Shown piece by piece: positions 1-8,906 of a DNA stretch of 64,000 bases. Source of the stretch: JBOFOR01 sp051654865. GTDB lineage: Bacteria; Bacillota; Clostridia; Peptostreptococcales; Peptostreptococcaceae. Position numbers and translations under genes: made by a program. Below the pieces are notes generated by a model. That model was not told where the DNA came from. It ran no database searches and was given only the letters and a program-made list of their open reading frames with translations. The stretch covers positions 1 through 64,000 of the forward strand of contig JBOFYV010000104.1 of the NCBI GenBank assembly GCA_051654865.1, in the 5' to 3' direction. Positions within the stretch are counted from its first letter, which is position 1, and each line of letters begins with the position of its first letter.

Positions 1-1
1 A

Positions 2-301
2 ATTTATAGCCTAAAATTGCTTATATTTTTAAATTTATTTGATGGTATAATGACTTACATAGGATTAAAAATGGGTTTTTATATTGAATTAAACAAAATA
101 CTGAGAAGTTTATATATTAATAATCAATTGTTATTTATAACTATTAAGATAATAATACCTACAATAATATTAATAATTTTATCAAGAAGCTTAAAGCCAA
201 CAATATCAAACATTACTAAATCTTTTATTATAATTGGAAATGGAATCTATAGTGTGATTTTTATATATCATATAATACTAATTACTAGCATAATAACATA
301 A
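2..301 (+). CDS. DUF5658-like small membrane protein (5' end outside window)
   Basis: The frame is open to the left edge of the window, so the gene probably starts outside it; the TTG at 17 is only the first possible start inside. The visible part has an FLNLFDGIMTY segment followed by a short loop with ELN, then two or three hydrophobic helices. This arrangement (hydrophobic-D-hydrophobic-T, then ELN) resembles the DUF5658 family of small integral membrane proteins of unknown function. No active-site residues can be named. A bidirectional hairpin follows at 331-372. Family placement is from recall of the motif only. Confidence 0.6.
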   Translation: MYSLKLLIFLNLFDGIMTYIGLKMGFYIELNKILRSLYINNQLLFITIKIIIPTIILIILSRSLKPTISNITKSFIIIGNGIYSVIFIYHIILITSIIT

Positions 302-330
302 ATGGATATTGAATTATTTATATAAAAATA

Positions 331-372
331 TAAGACTAAAATAATACATACATTTAAGTATTATATAGTCTT
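331..372. terminator. Bidirectional hairpin terminator
   Basis: Arms TAAGACTA..ATAATAC and GTATTAT..TAGTCTTA pair almost fully around a 10-nt loop, with one small bulge. T-rich DNA flanks both sides, so it can end the upstream plus-strand gene and the minus-strand recX unit. Confidence 0.7.
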
Positions 373-407
373 ATGCTTTTATTTATCACTAAGTTGTATA
401 TTTAAAA

Positions 408-488
408 TTATAGATTATCTTGCTTATATAATTGTTTAGCATTATATAAACCTAAAATAAAACTTAATATACCTATAACTATTTTCAC
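408..488 (-). CDS. Putative 26-residue membrane peptide downstream of recX
   Basis: A GTG start at 488 (minus strand) is preceded by a strong ribosome binding site, GGAGGT at 500-495, with a 6-nt spacer. The reading frame gives 26 residues: a hydrophobic stretch beginning KIVIGILSFILGLYNA and a polar tail ending KQDNL. It begins 22 bases after the recX stop and ends before the hairpin at 331-372, so it is probably the last gene of the recX transcript. The near-ideal Shine-Dalgarno sequence is the main argument for translation. No family is recognised; function unknown. Confidence 0.5.
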   Translation of the reverse strand: MKIVIGILSFILGLYNAKQLYKQDNL

Positions 489-509
489 TGAATTACCTCC
501 ATTTAAAAT

Positions 510-1142
510 TTAATATTCATCAAAATTTAAAAGTTTATTTAACACTCTTTTAATAATATCATAGTCAAAACCTTTATATGCAAGATGTTGTGAAATTTTT
601 TGATAAATTTTATTTTTATCTTCATTTTTTACTCTTTCATATCTTTTCTTTGCTAAGTACATAGCATTTTCAAATTCTTTATCTACATCTATTTCTAAAA
701 TAACTTCATTTATTGATTCTTTAGACAAGCCTTTATTGTATAGATTTTGTTTGATTTTATTTTTTCCGTATTTATTTAAATTTACATTAGTATTAACGAT
801 TTTTTGAGCTAAAATATCATCGTCTATAAATTTATTTTTTAGTAAAAACTCAATTACATTATCAATTGTATCTTGTTCAAAATCAGTAGAGAGTTTTTCT
901 CTTATTTTTCTCTCGGATTGATCAGCCTTAGATAGTATATTTAAAGCTTTATTCTTAGCTTTAAGGAACATCTCTTGATTAAGAATAGATTTAAAATTAT
1001 CAATGTCAACTTCCATTCCCTTTTTTAAACTAAAAGAATATACTAGCTCAGTATAAATTGCCATAAAAAACTCATCATTTACATAAATGTTAACTCTGTC
1101 GCTATTTTTCTTTTGTGATTCTATTTTTGTAATTATAGCCAT
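510..1142 (-). CDS. recX: RecX regulatory protein
   Basis: About 210 residues, a normal length for RecX, made of three-helix repeats. Visible markers are the region NILSKADQSERKIREKL, then FLLKNKFIDDD and KYGKNKIKQNLYNKG, which match the RecX repeat pattern. RecX binds RecA filaments and modulates recombination and the SOS response in the cytoplasm. There are two adjacent ATG codons (1145 and 1142); the second lies 7 nt after GGAG and is preferred, the first only 4 nt. The gene is divergent from nadD, and a short membrane-peptide frame follows it on the same strand. Confidence 0.9.
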   Translation of the reverse strand: MAIITKIESQKKNSDRVNIYVNDEFFMAIYTELVYSFSLKKGMEVDIDNFKSILNQEMFLKAKNKALNILSKADQSERKIREKLSTDFEQDTIDNVIEFLLKNKFIDDDILAQKIVNTNVNLNKYGKNKIKQNLYNKGLSKESINEVILEIDVDKEFENAMYLAKKRYERVKNEDKNKIYQKISQHLAYKGFDYDIIKRVLNKLLNFDEY

Positions 1143-1261
1143 CATAGATCTCCTTAATATAAGTAATATTATAATTATACCACTAAAAAATAATTTATAA
1201 CCTTTTATAAGTTAAAAATAATGTTACAATAATACTATAAATGCAATAAAGGAGACTAAAA

Positions 1262-1954
1262 ATGTGTATTGATAATTTAGTTAATACGGCAAAAACTAAA
1301 AATGATAATAAACTTAAATCTTTTGAATCGAATGGTGAAAAACTAAAAATAGGTATTATGGGTGGAACTTTTGATCCTATACATTATGCTCATTTAGCAA
1401 CGGCTGAGTTTATAAGGGATAAATATAAGCTGGATAAAATATTATTTATACCATCAGGCAATCCACCACATAAACAAAAGAAAAAGATTGTAGATAAGTA
1501 TGATAGGTATAAAATGGTTGTATTAGCAACGAGAAATAATGATGATTTTATAGTGTCAGATATTGAAATTGAAAGAGAAAAAAAGACTTATACTATAGAC
1601 ACTCTAAGGGAGCTGAATGAAAAGTATCCCAATACTAAGATATATTTCATTACGGGAGCGGATGCTATTTGTGATATTGAAACTTGGAAAGATGTAGAAG
1701 AAAATTTTAAATTAGCAACATTTATAGCAGCAACAAGACCGGGAATAAGCTTACTGAGAGCTCAAGAAAAAATAGAGAATTTAACGAAAAAATATGGAGC
1801 GAAAATTATAAGTGTATATGTTCCATCATTGGACATATCATCAACTTATATAAGGGAACAGATAAAAGAAGGTAGATCTGTTAGATACTTAGTTCCTGAA
1901 TCTGTAGAAAAATATATTAATAATAATAGTTTATATAAAGATGGAGAAGAATAA
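1262..1954 (+). CDS. nadD: Nicotinate-nucleotide adenylyltransferase
   Basis: Transfers AMP from ATP to nicotinate mononucleotide to give deamido-NAD in NAD synthesis. The nucleotidyltransferase signature GGTFDPIHYAH is at about residues 34-44, and the ISSTYIR motif near the C terminus is also typical. At 230 residues it is about 30 longer than usual because of a polar N-terminal extension before the Rossmann core. The start is supported by AAAGGAG placed 7 nt upstream, and no better internal start is seen, so the extension seems real. The stop touches the ATG of yqeK (TAAATG), indicating coupled translation. Confidence 0.93.
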   Translation: MCIDNLVNTAKTKNDNKLKSFESNGEKLKIGIMGGTFDPIHYAHLATAEFIRDKYKLDKILFIPSGNPPHKQKKKIVDKYDRYKMVVLATRNNDDFIVSDIEIEREKKTYTIDTLRELNEKYPNTKIYFITGADAICDIETWKDVEENFKLATFIAATRPGISLLRAQEKIENLTKKYGAKIISVYVPSLDISSTYIREQIKEGRSVRYLVPESVEKYINNNSLYKDGEE

Positions 1955-2533
1955 ATGAATAAGGAAGAAATATATAATAGGGTTAGTGAAATGTTGCCTC
2001 AAAAAAGATTTATACATTCTTTAAATGTAGCAAAGTGTGCAGTTGAGCTTAGCAAAGTATATGGATTAAATGAAGAAAGTGCATATATTGCAGGAATAAC
2101 TCATGATTGTGCGAAGTACTTAACTGAAGAAAAAGTAAATTACTATGTAAATAAATACAAAATAAAATTAGATGAATTTGAAATAAATAATATAGCATTG
2201 TCTCATAGTCTAATTGGTTCATATATAGCGTTAAATGAGTTAGAAATAAAAGATGAAGACATAATTAGTTCAATAAAGTATCATACTACAGGTAAAGAGA
2301 ATATGACTATGCTAGAGAAAGTAATATATATGTCTGATTTGATAGAAGAAAATCGCAGTTTTCCAGGTGTAGATTTACTGAGAAAAAAAACATTTGAAGG
2401 TGAATTAGACGAAGCTTTACTTATATCTTTTAACAATACAATAAAATTTGTTATTGATAATAATCAGCTAATTCATCCAAGAACTATAAATGCCAGAAAT
2501 TATCTTATGAAACAAAAAATAGATAGAACTTAA
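1955..2533 (+). CDS. yqeK: YqeK family HD-domain dinucleoside-tetraphosphate hydrolase
   Basis: 192 residues with an HD phosphohydrolase fold: H at RFIHSLNVA, the HD pair in GITHDCAKY, and later H residues in LSHSLIG and KYHTTG. Members of this family cleave Ap4A symmetrically to ADP. The order nadD-yqeK-rsfS is a well-known Firmicute arrangement. The ATG directly follows the nadD stop, so expression is coupled to nadD. Confidence 0.9.
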   Translation: MNKEEIYNRVSEMLPQKRFIHSLNVAKCAVELSKVYGLNEESAYIAGITHDCAKYLTEEKVNYYVNKYKIKLDEFEINNIALSHSLIGSYIALNELEIKDEDIISSIKYHTTGKENMTMLEKVIYMSDLIEENRSFPGVDLLRKKTFEGELDEALLISFNNTIKFVIDNNQLIHPRTINARNYLMKQKIDRT

Positions 2534-2629
2534 AATTAAATAAATATTAAAGCTATATAATGTGAAAATATAATGGTTTTGTGGTATAATAGTAAAATAT
2601 GTTTATAATTATGAAAGGTAGGATATAAT

Positions 2630-2980
2630 ATGACAGTAGAAAATATTACAAAAGTTATATATGATGCAATAGATGACAAACTAGGTAAAGATATATCTAT
2701 AATAAATATAGGAGCGGTTTCTAGTTTATGTGATTATTTTGTTGTAGCAACAGCATCATCTCAAAGACAAGTTAAGGCTATAGCTGATAATGTTGAAGAT
2801 GAATTAACGAAGCACGGAATAGAAGCTAGAGGTAAAGAAGGTTATGACAGCCAAGTATGGATACTTCTTGACTATGGTGATGTTATGGTTCATATATTCA
2901 ATGAAGAAAATAGATCATTCTACAACTTAGAAAAATTATGGAAAGACGCACCTTATGTAGATGTTGACACATTAGCATAA
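2630..2980 (+). CDS. rsfS: Ribosomal silencing factor RsfS
   Basis: 116 residues, normal length. The conserved pattern LCDYFVVATASSQRQVKAI and the segment WILLDYGDVMVHIF identify RsfS (Iojap/DUF143). It binds ribosomal protein uL14 and stops subunit joining in slow growth. The ATG lies behind AAAGGTAGG. The gap from yqeK is about 96 bases and contains TATAAT-like sequence, so rsfS may have its own promoter as well. Confidence 0.93.
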   Translation: MTVENITKVIYDAIDDKLGKDISIINIGAVSSLCDYFVVATASSQRQVKAIADNVEDELTKHGIEARGKEGYDSQVWILLDYGDVMVHIFNEENRSFYNLEKLWKDAPYVDVDTLA

Positions 2981-3019
2981 AGATGTTAATATAAATTATT
3001 ATAATATAATTACAAATAC

Positions 3020-3236
3020 TTAATAGACTAGAGTAGTAAAAGAGTGTGTTTTTTCAGAGAGCTAGTGGTGCTGAGAACTAGTAAAATATACCTTTGAACT
3101 TGCTAGATAAAATCTATTTAGCCGTAGTTGGCATAAAGACTATCTAAGAGAGTCTAATAGTTTAGACTAATTAGGGTGGTACCGCGAATTTAATCCTCGT
3201 CCCTAAACGTAATGTTTAGTGATAGAGGATTTTTTT
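3020..3236 (+). promoter_or_regulatory. Leucine T-box leader with terminator
   Basis: Classic T-box riboswitch in front of leuS. The antiterminator T-box AGGGTGGTACCGCG is at 3173-3186. It is followed by a terminator whose arms are AATCCTC (3192-3198) and GAGGATT (about 3225-3231) with an inner CTAAAC/GTTTAG stem and a T run. Stem I features include the AGAGAG and GGTGCTGAGAA elements at about 3057-3077. A CTT triplet at 3092-3094, just before TGAACTT, is the probable specifier codon for leucine. Uncharged tRNA-Leu should allow read-through into leuS. The exact left boundary is approximate. Confidence 0.93.
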
Positions 3237-3272
3237 ATATACAAAACACCATTATTACATAGGAGGAAAACA

Positions 3273-5693
3273 ATGAGCGTTTATAAACCGAATGAAATTG
3301 AGCCAAAATGGCAAAAAACTTGGGAAGAAAATGGACAATATAAGACAGATACTAATGATACAACAAAACCTAAATACTATGCATTAGAAATGTTCCCTTA
3401 TCCATCAGGGAAACTACATATGGGTCATGTTAGAAATTATTCTATAGGTGATGTTGTTGCTAGATTTAAGAAAATGCAAGGATACAATGTACTTCATCCG
3501 ATGGGATGGGATTCATTTGGGCTTCCTGCAGAAAATGCAGCTATAAAGCATGGAATACATCCAGATAAGTGGACTATGGAAAATATAGCAGATATGAGAG
3601 AACAATTAAAGACTTTAGGTCTTAGTTTTGATTGGGATAGAGAAATAGCTACATCTACACCTGAATACTATAAGTTTACTCAACAAATATTCTTAAAAAT
3701 GTTAGAACATGGACTAGCATATAAGAAAAAATCTTTCGTAAACTGGTGCCCATCTTGTGAAACAGTTCTTGCTAATGAGCAGGTTGTACAAGGCGCATGT
3801 GAAAGATGTGATTCGGTAGTAGTAAAGAAAGACTTAGAACAATGGTACTTCAAAACTACTCACTTTGCTGAAGAATTACTTCAAGATATAGATACTTTAG
3901 ATGGTTGGCCAGAAAAAGTTAAAACTATGCAAAAGAACTGGATAGGAAAGAGTACAGGAGCTGAAATAACTTTTGATATAGACTCAAGTGATAAATCTAT
4001 AACAGTATTCACAACTAGACCTGATACAACATATGGAGTTTCTTATATGGTTTTAGCGCCAGAGCACTCATTAGTTAAAGAATTAGTAGCTGGAACTGAA
4101 TATGAAGACGCTGTTAACGCATTTGTTCAAAAAATGCACACTATGACTGAAATAGAGAGAACTTCAAGTGATGTTGAAAAAGAAGGTATGTTTATAGGTA
4201 AGTATGTTGTAAATCCATTAAATGGAAAAAAAGTTCCGTTATGGATAGCTAACTATGTACTTGCTGATTATGGAACAGGTGCAGTAATGGCAGTTCCGGC
4301 TCATGATGAAAGAGATGCTGAGTTTGCAGCGAAGTACAACTTAGAAGTAGTACCAGTAATTAATGAAGAAAATATAATGATAAATTCAGCTGAGTTTGAT
4401 GGAATGGATGCTGAAGGTGCATTTGATGCAATAATAGAAAAAATAGAAGAAATGGGAAGAGGAAAGAAAACAGTTAACTATAGATTAAGAGACTGGTTAC
4501 TTTCTAGACAAAGATATTGGGGATGTCCAATACCTGTAATATATTGTGAAGATTGTGGTATAGTTCCAGAAAAGAATGAAAACTTACCAGTATTATTACC
4601 AACAGATGTAGAATTTACAGGTAAAGGTGAATCTCCACTTACAACTTCAAAAACATTTATGAATACTAATTGTCCATGTTGTGGAAAAGCAGCTAGAAGA
4701 GAAGCTGATACAATGGATACTTTCGTAGATTCTTCTTGGTATTTCTTAAGATATATAGATCCTAAAAATACAGAAGAGCCATTTAGCAAAGATGCAGTTA
4801 ATAACTGGATGCCGGTAGACCAGTATATAGGTGGAGTTGAGCATGCTATATTACATCTTCTTTACTCTAGATTCTTTGTAAAAGCATTCAATGAAATGGG
4901 AATGTTAGACTTCAAAGAACCATTTAAAAACTTATTAACTCAAGGTATGGTTCTTAAAGATGGAACTAAGATGAGTAAGTCTAAAGGTAATGTTGTTGCA
5001 CCAGTAGAAATAATAGATGAGTATGGTGTTGATACTGCTAGATTATTTGTATTATTTGCAGCCCCACCAGAGAGAGACTTAGAATGGTCAGACCAAGGTG
5101 TTGAAGGATGTTTCAGATTCTTAAACAGAGTATATAGATTAGTAGATGAATTATCAGATATAGCAAAAGCTGACGCTACATTAGGAGATTTAACTAAAGA
5201 AGATAAAGCAATGAGATACACAATAAATGCAACTTTAAAGAAAGTTACTGAAGACTTAAATGAAAAGTTTGGATTTAACACTGCTATATCAGCTTTAATG
5301 GAATTAATTAACGAAATGTACAAGTACAAAGAATTAGATAATAGAAATGATGCTATTATAAAAGAAGGTATAGAAACTATAATAACTATACTTGCACCAT
5401 TTGCTCCTCACATAGGTGAAGAATTATGGACTATGATAGGTAAAGAAGGTAGCATATTTGATATAAGCTGGCCAAAATACGATGAAACTGCATTAGTTAA
5501 AGATGAAGTTGAAATAGTAGTTCAAATTAATGGTAAAGTTAGAGGAAAGTTAAGTGTTGCTGCTAACATATCTAGAGAAGAAATGGAAAAAGTAGCTATG
5601 GAAGATGAAAAGATAAAAGTATTAGTTGAAGGTAAGACGGTAGTAAAAGTAGTTGCAGTACCTAAAAAATTAGTTAATATAGTTGTTAAATAG
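3273..5693 (+). CDS. leuS: Leucyl-tRNA synthetase
   Basis: Charges tRNA-Leu with leucine in the cytoplasm. 806 residues from the ATG at 3273, which sits behind AGGAGG with a 6-nt gap; the frame is open further upstream but that part overlaps the T-box terminator. Class I signatures are visible: HMGH in SGKLHMGHVRNY, the KMSKS loop in GTKMSKSKGN, and zinc-type cysteines in WCPSCETV/CERC. A large editing domain with TTRPDTTYG lies in between. Controlled by the leucine T-box immediately upstream and ended by the hairpin at 5703-5736. Confidence 0.98.
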   Translation: MSVYKPNEIEPKWQKTWEENGQYKTDTNDTTKPKYYALEMFPYPSGKLHMGHVRNYSIGDVVARFKKMQGYNVLHPMGWDSFGLPAENAAIKHGIHPDKWTMENIADMREQLKTLGLSFDWDREIATSTPEYYKFTQQIFLKMLEHGLAYKKKSFVNWCPSCETVLANEQVVQGACERCDSVVVKKDLEQWYFKTTHFAEELLQDIDTLDGWPEKVKTMQKNWIGKSTGAEITFDIDSSDKSITVFTTRPDTTYGVSYMVLAPEHSLVKELVAGTEYEDAVNAFVQKMHTMTEIERTSSDVEKEGMFIGKYVVNPLNGKKVPLWIANYVLADYGTGAVMAVPAHDERDAEFAAKYNLEVVPVINEENIMINSAEFDGMDAEGAFDAIIEKIEEMGRGKKTVNYRLRDWLLSRQRYWGCPIPVIYCEDCGIVPEKNENLPVLLPTDVEFTGKGESPLTTSKTFMNTNCPCCGKAARREADTMDTFVDSSWYFLRYIDPKNTEEPFSKDAVNNWMPVDQYIGGVEHAILHLLYSRFFVKAFNEMGMLDFKEPFKNLLTQGMVLKDGTKMSKSKGNVVAPVEIIDEYGVDTARLFVLFAAPPERDLEWSDQGVEGCFRFLNRVYRLVDELSDIAKADATLGDLTKEDKAMRYTINATLKKVTEDLNEKFGFNTAISALMELINEMYKYKELDNRNDAIIKEGIETIITILAPFAPHIGEELWTMIGKEGSIFDISWPKYDETALVKDEVEIVVQINGKVRGKLSVAANISREEMEKVAMEDEKIKVLVEGKTVVKVVAVPKKLVNIVVK

Positions 5694-5702
5694 ATAACAC
5701 AT

Positions 5703-5736
5703 AAAAATCTCAAGATCTTTTGAACTTGAGATTTTT
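5703..5736 (+). terminator. Terminator after leuS
   Basis: Arms AAAAATCTCAAG and CTTGAGATTTTT with a 10-nt loop, 10 bases after the leuS stop. Confidence 0.85.
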
Positions 5737-6125
5737 ATTATGGTAACTTTGGATAAGTTGTTTAAATAATAAAATAAATTTAAATTTTATATTAAATTTG
5801 TTAAAAAATATTCTAAAAAAGATAAATAAAATAAAAATGTCGAAAAAAATAATTTTATAGAGAAAAAATAAATAAGCTTAAAATGAATTTAAAAAAAACA
5901 AAACGTCAAAAAATGCTAATGATAATCTAATAAATAGTAAAAAATGACATATGATTGATATTCGAATAGCTTTAGAATGAATATTTAGAATATTATTAAG
6001 AAGTTGAACATTATGAAAAACCGTTTTCATATTGAAAAATGTATAAAAAATGATAAAATAAAATTGTTAATAAGAAAACAATTAATAAGAAATCGAAATA
6101 AAAACTTTTTAGGGAGTGGATTGAT
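5737..6125. other. AT-rich intergenic region with candidate operator and promoter
   Basis: 389 bases without a gene. Most is low-complexity A/T. At 6013-6030 there is an inverted repeat, ATGAAAA-ACCG-TTTTCAT, resembling a catabolite (cre-like) operator but with a 4-base centre instead of the usual CG. Directly after it TTGAAA (6032-6037) and TAAAAT (6054-6059) with a 16-base gap form a possible promoter for the ammonia-lyase gene. Both calls are weak. Confidence 0.35.
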
Positions 6126-7343
6126 ATGATGAAGGTTACTTTACAAGATGTACAAAAGGCACAAGACACAATAAAAGATATAGTAAAGAAAACTGATATA
6201 CTAGAGAGCGCAAAACTAAGCCAGATGACAGGGGCAAATGTTTATTATAAATGTGAAAACTTACAAAAAACAGGTTCTTTTAAAATAAGAGGGGCATGTA
6301 ACAAAATAGCTAACTTAACAGAACAAGAAAAGGCAAACGGTGTTATAGCATCAAGTGCAGGGAATCATGCACAAGGAGTAGCATTAGGTGCAAAAATGAC
6401 GGGGATAAAAGCTACAATAGTTATGCCAGCAACGGCACCTTTAGCAAAAGTAAGTGCAACTAAAGGGTACGGTGCAGATGTAGTATTAAATGGATTAGTA
6501 TATGATGATGCATATGCAAAAGCAGTTGAGATACAAAAGGAAACAGGGGCAACTTTCCTACATCCATTTAATGATGAGTATGTAATAGCAGGTCAAGGTA
6601 CAATAGGTCTTGAGATACTTGAACAATTGAATGAAAACGTTGACACTATAATTTGTCCAATTGGTGGAGGCGGTATATTAGCTGGAATAGCAGTAGCGGC
6701 TAAAGGGATAAACCCAAATATAAAAATAGTAGGAGTTCAAACTGCAAATATACCATCTATGCATGAGTCTGTTAAAAATGGAAAGCTTACGACTGCATTT
6801 AATGCTACAACAATAGCTGATGGTATAGCAGTAAAAACACCAGGAGATATAACATTTGATATAATAAAAGAACTAGTAGATGAAGTTGTAGTTGTATCAG
6901 AAGAAGAAATAGCGCAAGGTATGTTATTCTTAATGGAAAACCAAAAGGTTGTATCAGAAGGTTCTGGAGCAGTTAGTACAGCAGCTTTATTAAGCGGTAA
7001 ATACGTTCCTCAAAAAGATGAAAACGTTGTATGTGTAATATCAGGTGGAAATGTAGATGTTAATACTCTTTATAGAGTAATAGCTGTTGCACTAGCAAAA
7101 GAAGGAAGAAGATTCTCATTCAGTACTATAATGGAAGATAAGCCAGGTGGATTAGCTCAGTTATGTAAAATAATAGGTGATAATAAAGCTAATATACTAA
7201 GTGTTAATCAAAATACATTAGATGCAGGGCATGCATTAGGAAGACAAAGTGCTGAGTTTATAGTAGAAACTTTTAACCATGAGCATATATCAACTTTAAA
7301 AGATGAGTTGGCAAAAAATGGATTTGAAATAAAAGTTATGTAG
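6126..7343 (+). CDS. ilvA: Threonine ammonia-lyase with ACT domain
   Basis: PLP enzyme that turns threonine into 2-oxobutanoate and ammonia. The PLP lysine is in GSFKIRGA at about residues 51-58, the phosphate-binding loop is GGGGILAG, and SSAGNHAQG is the fold II signature. At 405 residues it has one C-terminal ACT-like domain (from about residue 330), the shape of the TdcB/short IlvA class, so catabolic and biosynthetic roles cannot be separated. RBS GGGAG precedes the first of two ATG codons. It sits with ridA and sdaAB-sdaAA, which suggests amino-acid fermentation. Confidence 0.93.
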   Translation: MMKVTLQDVQKAQDTIKDIVKKTDILESAKLSQMTGANVYYKCENLQKTGSFKIRGACNKIANLTEQEKANGVIASSAGNHAQGVALGAKMTGIKATIVMPATAPLAKVSATKGYGADVVLNGLVYDDAYAKAVEIQKETGATFLHPFNDEYVIAGQGTIGLEILEQLNENVDTIICPIGGGGILAGIAVAAKGINPNIKIVGVQTANIPSMHESVKNGKLTTAFNATTIADGIAVKTPGDITFDIIKELVDEVVVVSEEEIAQGMLFLMENQKVVSEGSGAVSTAALLSGKYVPQKDENVVCVISGGNVDVNTLYRVIAVALAKEGRRFSFSTIMEDKPGGLAQLCKIIGDNKANILSVNQNTLDAGHALGRQSAEFIVETFNHEHISTLKDELAKNGFEIKVM

Positions 7344-7377
7344 AAAAATAGCGAAAAATAAAATAAAAAATAGTAAT

Positions 7378-7423
7378 AAAATAAAGGATTAAAGAAAATT
7401 ATATTTTTTTTAATCCTTTATTT
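7378..7423 (+). terminator. Terminator after ilvA
   Basis: Arms AAATAAAGGATTAAA and TTTAATCCTTTATTT around a 15-nt A/T loop containing a T run, starting about 35 bases after the stop codon. Confidence 0.65.
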
Positions 7424-7519
7424 AAAAAATATGTATACAGGATAATATATATAATAGTATAATAGTAATTGAAAACGTGAAGCATATATACATATATAAT
7501 TTTAAGGAGGTACTTAAAT

Positions 7520-7900
7520 ATGAAACATCAAGTAATACATACTGATAATGCGCCTAAAGCAATAGGACCATACTCACAAGCTGTAAAGGCAGGAAATATG
7601 CTATTTGTATCAGGACAAGTTCCTTTTGTTCCAGAAACTATGGAAATAGTTGAAGGAGATGTAAAAGCACAAACTGCTCAATCATTAAAGAATGTTCAAG
7701 CTATACTTACTGAAGCTGGATTAGATTTTTCACATGTTGTTAAATCAACAGTATTCATAAAAGATATGAACGAGTTTGCAGCTATAAATGAAGTTTACGC
7801 TGAATATTTTGGAGAAAATAAGCCAGCAAGAGCTTGTGTTGAAGTTGCAAGACTACCTAAAGACGTTAAAGTTGAAATAGAAGTAATAGCTGTAATATAA
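7520..7900 (+). CDS. ridA: RidA family reactive intermediate/imine deaminase
   Basis: 126 residues, family length. RidA hydrolyses 2-aminoacrylate and 2-iminobutanoate, the reactive enamine/imine products of serine and threonine dehydratases, to the oxo acids. Motifs AIGPYSQAVKAGN near the N terminus and RACVEVARLPKDVKVEIEVIA at the C terminus (with the substrate-binding arginine) are diagnostic. RBS AAGGAGG. Its place between the threonine and serine deaminase genes fits the detoxifying role directly. Confidence 0.95.
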   Translation: MKHQVIHTDNAPKAIGPYSQAVKAGNMLFVSGQVPFVPETMEIVEGDVKAQTAQSLKNVQAILTEAGLDFSHVVKSTVFIKDMNEFAAINEVYAEYFGENKPARACVEVARLPKDVKVEIEVIAVI

Positions 7901-7925
7901 TTTAAATTTAGAGTTGTTACAATAT

Positions 7926-7950
7926 TGACCAGTAATAAGCTGGTCATTTT
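7926..7950 (+). terminator. Terminator after ridA
   Basis: TGACCAG/CTGGTCA stem with a 7-nt loop followed by TTTT. Confidence 0.65.
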
Positions 7951-8211
7951 AAATTAAAATAAAAAATGGAATATTATGTTTTATAAATACCCTAATTATG
8001 TAATAGGTATATATTTTTATAAAATAATAGTTAGATTTTTTAAAATAAGAATAAATAAAGTAATAAAATAAATATAATGTGTTCGCAAAGATATATTTAT
8101 TAAATATTAATTAAAGACAAACTAATTTAATATTTTTTTATTAGTATGTAAAAACTATATAATAATATTAAATTAATTTAATTAGGCACTTAAGAAGAAA
8201 GAGGTAATATA

Positions 8212-8886
8212 ATGGCTAAAGATTATAGTGTATTTGATATCGTAGGTCCAAACATGATAGGACCATCTAGTTCTCATACTGCAGGAGCAGCAAGACTTGG
8301 GAAAACTGCATCTAAAATAGCAGGGAAACCTGTAAAGGAAGTGAAATTTTTACTTCACGGGTCATTTGCAGAGACATATAAAGGACATGGTACAGATAAA
8401 GCATTAGTTGGTGGAATATTAGGATTCCAACCAGATGATGCTAGAATCAAAAACTCTTTTGAAATAGCAAATGAACAAGGTGTTAAATTTGAATTCATAA
8501 AAACTGATTTAGGTGATAATGTACACCCTAATACAGTTAAAATAGAAATGTTATTAGAAGATGGTTCTAAATCTGTAGTTATGGGTGCTTCTATCGGTGG
8601 AGGTAACATAAAGCTTACAGAGATGGATGGATTAGCATTAGACTTTAATGGATCTAGAGCAACAGTTGTGTTGGAAATAAAAGATATACCAGGTGCAGTA
8701 TCATTTGTAACTGGGTTATTAGCTCATAACAACAAAAATATATCTACATTATTAACTAACAAACCTGCTAAGTCTGAGTATACATTTGTTACTATAGAAA
8801 CTCAAGAAGAATTAGAGTCAGAGCTTATAGAACAATTAAAGAAATTCGAAGTAGTAGCAAAAGTTGTAGTTTTAGATAAATTCTAG
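8212..8886 (+). CDS. sdaAB: L-serine dehydratase, iron-sulfur-dependent, beta subunit
   Basis: 224 residues. Contains GPSSSHTAGAARLGKTA near residues 17-33, the signature of the beta chain, and a C-terminal ACT domain (from about residue 150: VVLEIKDIPGAVSFVTGLL). With the alpha subunit it converts serine to pyruvate and ammonia. RBS AAAGAGG. It is followed 20 bases later by sdaAA, so the two are cotranscribed. The 260 bases upstream are plain A/T-rich DNA with no clear element. Confidence 0.95.
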   Translation: MAKDYSVFDIVGPNMIGPSSSHTAGAARLGKTASKIAGKPVKEVKFLLHGSFAETYKGHGTDKALVGGILGFQPDDARIKNSFEIANEQGVKFEFIKTDLGDNVHPNTVKIEMLLEDGSKSVVMGASIGGGNIKLTEMDGLALDFNGSRATVVLEIKDIPGAVSFVTGLLAHNNKNISTLLTNKPAKSEYTFVTIETQEELESELIEQLKKFEVVAKVVVLDKF

Positions 8887-8906
8887 TAAGTAAGGAGAGA
8901 CAAAAA

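Noticed and set aside
3219..3272. N-terminal extension of leuS by 18 codons
   Set aside because: It overlaps the T-box terminator hairpin and lacks a binding site; the ATG at 3273 has AGGAGG at good spacing.
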